Source: Pontiellaceae bacterium
Lineage (GTDB): Bacteria; Verrucomicrobiota; Kiritimatiellia; Kiritimatiellales; Tichowtungiaceae
Direction: 5' to 3'
Length of the DNA: 7,267 nucleotides
Assembly (NCBI GenBank): GCA_029934215.1
Contig: JAOZMR010000143.1
Coordinates: forward strand, 1-7,267
Shown here: in pieces, positions 5,777 through 7,267 of the stretch
Layout: every line of letters starts with the position of its first letter
Position numbering within the stretch: position 1 is the first letter of the stretch
Position numbers and translations under genes: made by a program
The notes under the pieces: model-generated
Database searches by the model: none
Told to the model about the DNA's origin: nothing
Seen by the model: only the letters and a program-made list of their open reading frames with translations

Positions 5777-7002
5777 GGGGGTGCGCAACGGAGTCGCAAA
5801 CCAAGGCGGCTGGAGCGGCCGGACGGGTAGCGGCTGAGGCGGTACGCCGACCGGCAATACCGCGCGTAGCTGCGCCAACGGCCGCCGCGATACACGCGGT
5901 ACGAACCACTCGTAGCACCTTCTGGATCTGTCACACTTCCTGGATACGTGCCATACCAATCTAAACACCATTCATAAACATTCCCGTGCATATCGTACAA
6001 GCCCCAGACATTCGGCAGATACGCACCCGCCACCGCCGTGCCCACGCTCGTATTTCCTCCAGAACTAGACCCCGACCCGCCGTTGTACCAATAGCGACCC
6101 ACTTCGTTCATGTTCGCGTCGGAACTCGTGCTCGTCAGATTTTTTCCACTATTCAGCGCCGTCGTAGTCCCCGCCCGGCAGGCATATTCCCACTGGCTCT
6201 CCGTTGGCAGATCCAGCGTTAGCCCCGTCTTTGCGCGCAGCTTGCCAACAAACGACGTTGCATCCACCGCATTGTTAGCCGGCCAGCCCGCCCCAGCCGA
6301 GCTGCCGCGGACATCGTTGTAACTCACCCGCTCAACCGGACGAGTTTGGTAATAGGACACGTTGTTGAAATAGCTCGGCTTGTTGCCCATCACCAACTCC
6401 CATTGCCGCTGCGTCACCTCAAAAACGCCCATATAAAAATCATCCGTCAGCGTCACCTGATGCTGCGTTTCATCGCCGGCGCGTCCCAGCTCATCGCTCG
6501 GCGATCCCATCATAAAACTGCCCGCAGGAATACGCCGCAACACCAGACTGGAGCTCTTATGCACATCCGTCCAGCCGCCCGACGGCACCGCATCCAGCGA
6601 ACTCACCGGATAGCTCGATGCCGACACCCCGCCCGAAAGATCCACCACCAAATAATCTCCATCAACAACCCCGCCCTCCGAAACCGCGCTCACCGAGACC
6701 GACACATTTTCCAGCAACAGCCCATCCGCATCCGCACCACCATCCCAAACAATATGCTTATCGATTCCGCTCGACTGCCCAGCACCCAGCGCCCCCGAAA
6801 AACTCGAAGCCGGCACATCTCCGTCATTCACCAGAACAGAAACCGTCATCGAATCTCCATCGGCATCGTACAAATCGTAGTAGATATTCACCTGCTTTGT
6901 TCCCGACACCTGACTGGCCCGCACATGACTCACCTCCGGCTCCGCCGCCTGTAGCATGCAGCCCGCCATCACCCACATTATCGTCATCCATATTTTCTTC
7001 AT
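5767..7002 (-). CDS. DGR variable protein: secreted FGE-sulfatase/C-type-lectin-fold protein
   Basis: 411 residues from the ATG at 7002, chosen because GGAAAGGTG lies nine bases upstream and a signal peptide follows. The frame is open to 7038, but the extra 12 residues are polar and lack a ribosome site. Residues 1-20 are a signal sequence; VMAGC (11-15) could be a lipobox (weak, Met at -3), otherwise cleavage is near Ala20. Residues about 24-110 form a beta-sandwich-like domain (YYDLYDADGD). Residues about 153-407 are the FGE-sulfatase domain: RRIPAGSFMMGSP, FEVTQRQWELVMG, RPVERVSYNDV, LDLPTESQWEYACRAGTT, GLYDMHGNVYEWCLDW and the final RGGRWRS...GLRLRC. VR codes residues 366-409. Diversified residues are 368, 371, 375, 377-379, 381, 382, 387, 389-392, 395 and 397-400; W376, C383 and C406 stay fixed. 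As in other DGR targets it is probably a ligand-binding surface protein, not an active enzyme. Confidence 0.95.
   Translation of the reverse strand: MKKIWMTIMWVMAGCMLQAAEPEVSHVRASQVSGTKQVNIYYDLYDADGDSMTVSVLVNDGDVPASSFSGALGAGQSSGIDKHIVWDGGADADGLLLENVSVSVSAVSEGGVVDGDYLVVDLSGGVSASSYPVSSLDAVPSGGWTDVHKSSSLVLRRIPAGSFMMGSPSDELGRAGDETQHQVTLTDDFYMGVFEVTQRQWELVMGNKPSYFNNVSYYQTRPVERVSYNDVRGSSAGAGWPANNAVDATSFVGKLRAKTGLTLDLPTESQWEYACRAGTTTALNSGKNLTSTSSDANMNEVGRYWYNGGSGSSSGGNTSVGTAVAGAYLPNVWGLYDMHGNVYEWCLDWYGTYPGSVTDPEGATSGSYRVYRGGRWRSYARYCRSAYRLSRYPSGRSSRLGLRLRCAPPVQ
5775..5804 (-). promoter_or_regulatory. IMH segment: invariant 3' end of VR
   Basis: 30 bp identical to TR 4046-4075, ending in the GC-rich GCGCACCCCCAG. 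An invariant, GC-rich 3' end is the known site where mutagenic homing starts. Just beyond it, VR and TR differ at 5774/4045 (T versus C on the sense strand) and then match for four more bases. This resembles the IMH/IMH* difference that sets direction in studied DGRs. Confidence 0.8.
5775..5907 (-). repeat. DGR variable repeat (VR)
   Basis: Direct repeat of TR 4046-4178 at an offset of 1729 bp, no gaps. The 26 differences are 25 at template adenines (to C, G or T) and one silent change (5821, sense C versus G). It begins exactly at codon 366 (GGT) of the variable protein and ends in codon 410, two codons before the stop. All 16 template Asn codons are changed, plus one CAG and one ATT: outcomes are six Tyr, five Arg, four Ser, two Leu and one Gly. 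Confidence 0.97.
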
Positions 7003-7169
7003 ATCCACACACCTTTCCAAATTAAATCTTCGAACCAATAAAAATAGAAACTAAAACATAACCACTCGCGTTACCAGATAAAACCAGTCCAAGCTTTGGC
7101 CCGCGCGTGATAATAAGGGTAATTGGGTATGCACTTTACTCAACCGACCGCAATATGTAGGATGCGCAG
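7003..7169. other. Divergent intergenic region between the DGR and the transposase-like gene
   Basis: About 167 bp. The half nearest the variable gene (7019-7060) is AT-rich and is the likely leader and promoter region of the DGR operon; I see no convincing -35/-10 pair. The other half may hold the end of an insertion sequence, but no terminal repeat can be defined because its partner is outside the window. Confidence 0.4.
7010..7018 (-). promoter_or_regulatory. Ribosome binding site of the variable gene
   Basis: GGAAAGGTG on the minus strand with AAGG nine bases before the ATG at 7002. It supports this start over the upstream in-frame ATG at 7038. Confidence 0.7.
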
Positions 7170-7267
7170 ATGAAAAAAATGACACATCCGGTAGGGGGAA
7201 TTGACCACTCTGGAACTTTTCAAGAATTTGACGAATGGTTTTCGACTGAGGAGCTTTGCTTAGATTG
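7170..7267 (+). CDS. N-terminus of a probable IS1595-family transposase (runs off the window)
   Basis: Only 32 codons are visible, open to the window end. The start at 7170 has GTAGGA upstream and an in-frame stop at 7158-7160. The peptide contains GTFQEFDEWFSTEELCLD, which resembles the conserved opening of IS1595/ISXO2-type transposases, where a TFxEFxxWF-(D/E)EExCxxYL stretch precedes a zinc ribbon. The zinc ribbon and the catalytic domain would lie outside the window. It is transcribed divergently from the DGR. The assignment rests on this short motif alone. Confidence 0.6.
   Translation, partial: MKKMTHPVGGIDHSGTFQEFDEWFSTEELCLD

Larger units (their letters stand above)
3880..7002 (-). 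mobile_element. Diversity-generating retroelement (variable protein, HRDC, RT, TR/VR)
   Basis: All parts of a functional-looking DGR are present on one strand: a variable gene with a C-terminal VR, an HRDC accessory gene, an RT with the DGR-type GNLTSQ and YMDD motifs, and a TR that differs from VR almost only at adenines. There is no integrase or terminal repeat of its own. DGRs typically move sequence information one way, from TR to VR, rather than transposing. The outer limits given are those of the coding parts, not of a defined mobile unit. Confidence 0.95.

Noticed and set aside
5767..7002. Active formylglycine-generating enzyme
   Set aside because: Only one cysteine (C383) remains in the area of the usual catalytic pair, and the region is diversified by the DGR, so a binding role is more likely.
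1..7267. CRISPR array, tRNA or rRNA
   Set aside because: No regularly spaced repeats and no recognisable tRNA or rRNA segments were seen on either strand.

Overview
The window carries a complete diversity-generating retroelement (DGR), read on the minus strand from right to left. The order is: a variable secreted protein with a formylglycine-generating-enzyme (FGE)/C-type-lectin-like fold (5767-7002), a small HRDC-domain accessory protein (5181-5648), and a DGR-type reverse transcriptase (3880-5184). A very large secreted beta-rich protein (113-3865) follows 14 bp after the RT. At the right edge, on the plus strand, begins a truncated gene that looks like an IS1595-type transposase (7170 to beyond the end).

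The DGR call rests on a template repeat/variable repeat pair aligned by hand. TR is at 4046-4178 and VR at 5775-5907, both 133 bp and gap-free, on the same strand. They differ at 26 positions; 25 of these are adenines in the template sense strand, and the other is a silent G/C change. All 16 AAC/AAT codons of the template (read in the VR frame) are replaced in VR, mostly by Tyr, Arg and Ser. The last 30 bp are identical, as expected for the initiation-of-mutagenic-homing (IMH) segment.

The most unusual point is that the whole TR lies inside the RT open reading frame, read in another frame, where the AAC runs become a Gln-rich RT tail. The RT frame continues 54 codons past TR and stops just before the ribosome binding site of the large secreted protein. 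A 12-bp exact inverted repeat links the TR 3' flank to the VR 3' flank. The spacer between the variable gene and the HRDC gene holds GC-rich hairpins, one followed by a T7 run just upstream of the HRDC start.

Inferred working: the secreted (possibly lipid-anchored) FGE-fold protein is the diversified binding protein. RT plus HRDC copy the TR RNA with adenine errors into VR. The 1250-residue protein, with a propeller-like repeat region, a CARDB domain and calcium-binding TSP3-like repeats, has no VR and may be a surface partner or a passenger.

The CARDB/TSP3/C-terminal beta-domain layout and the style of the FGE protein suggest a Gram-negative bacterium of the PVC group, perhaps Kiritimatiellota or Verrucomicrobiota. 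This is a guess from protein style only. I saw no tRNA, rRNA or CRISPR array.
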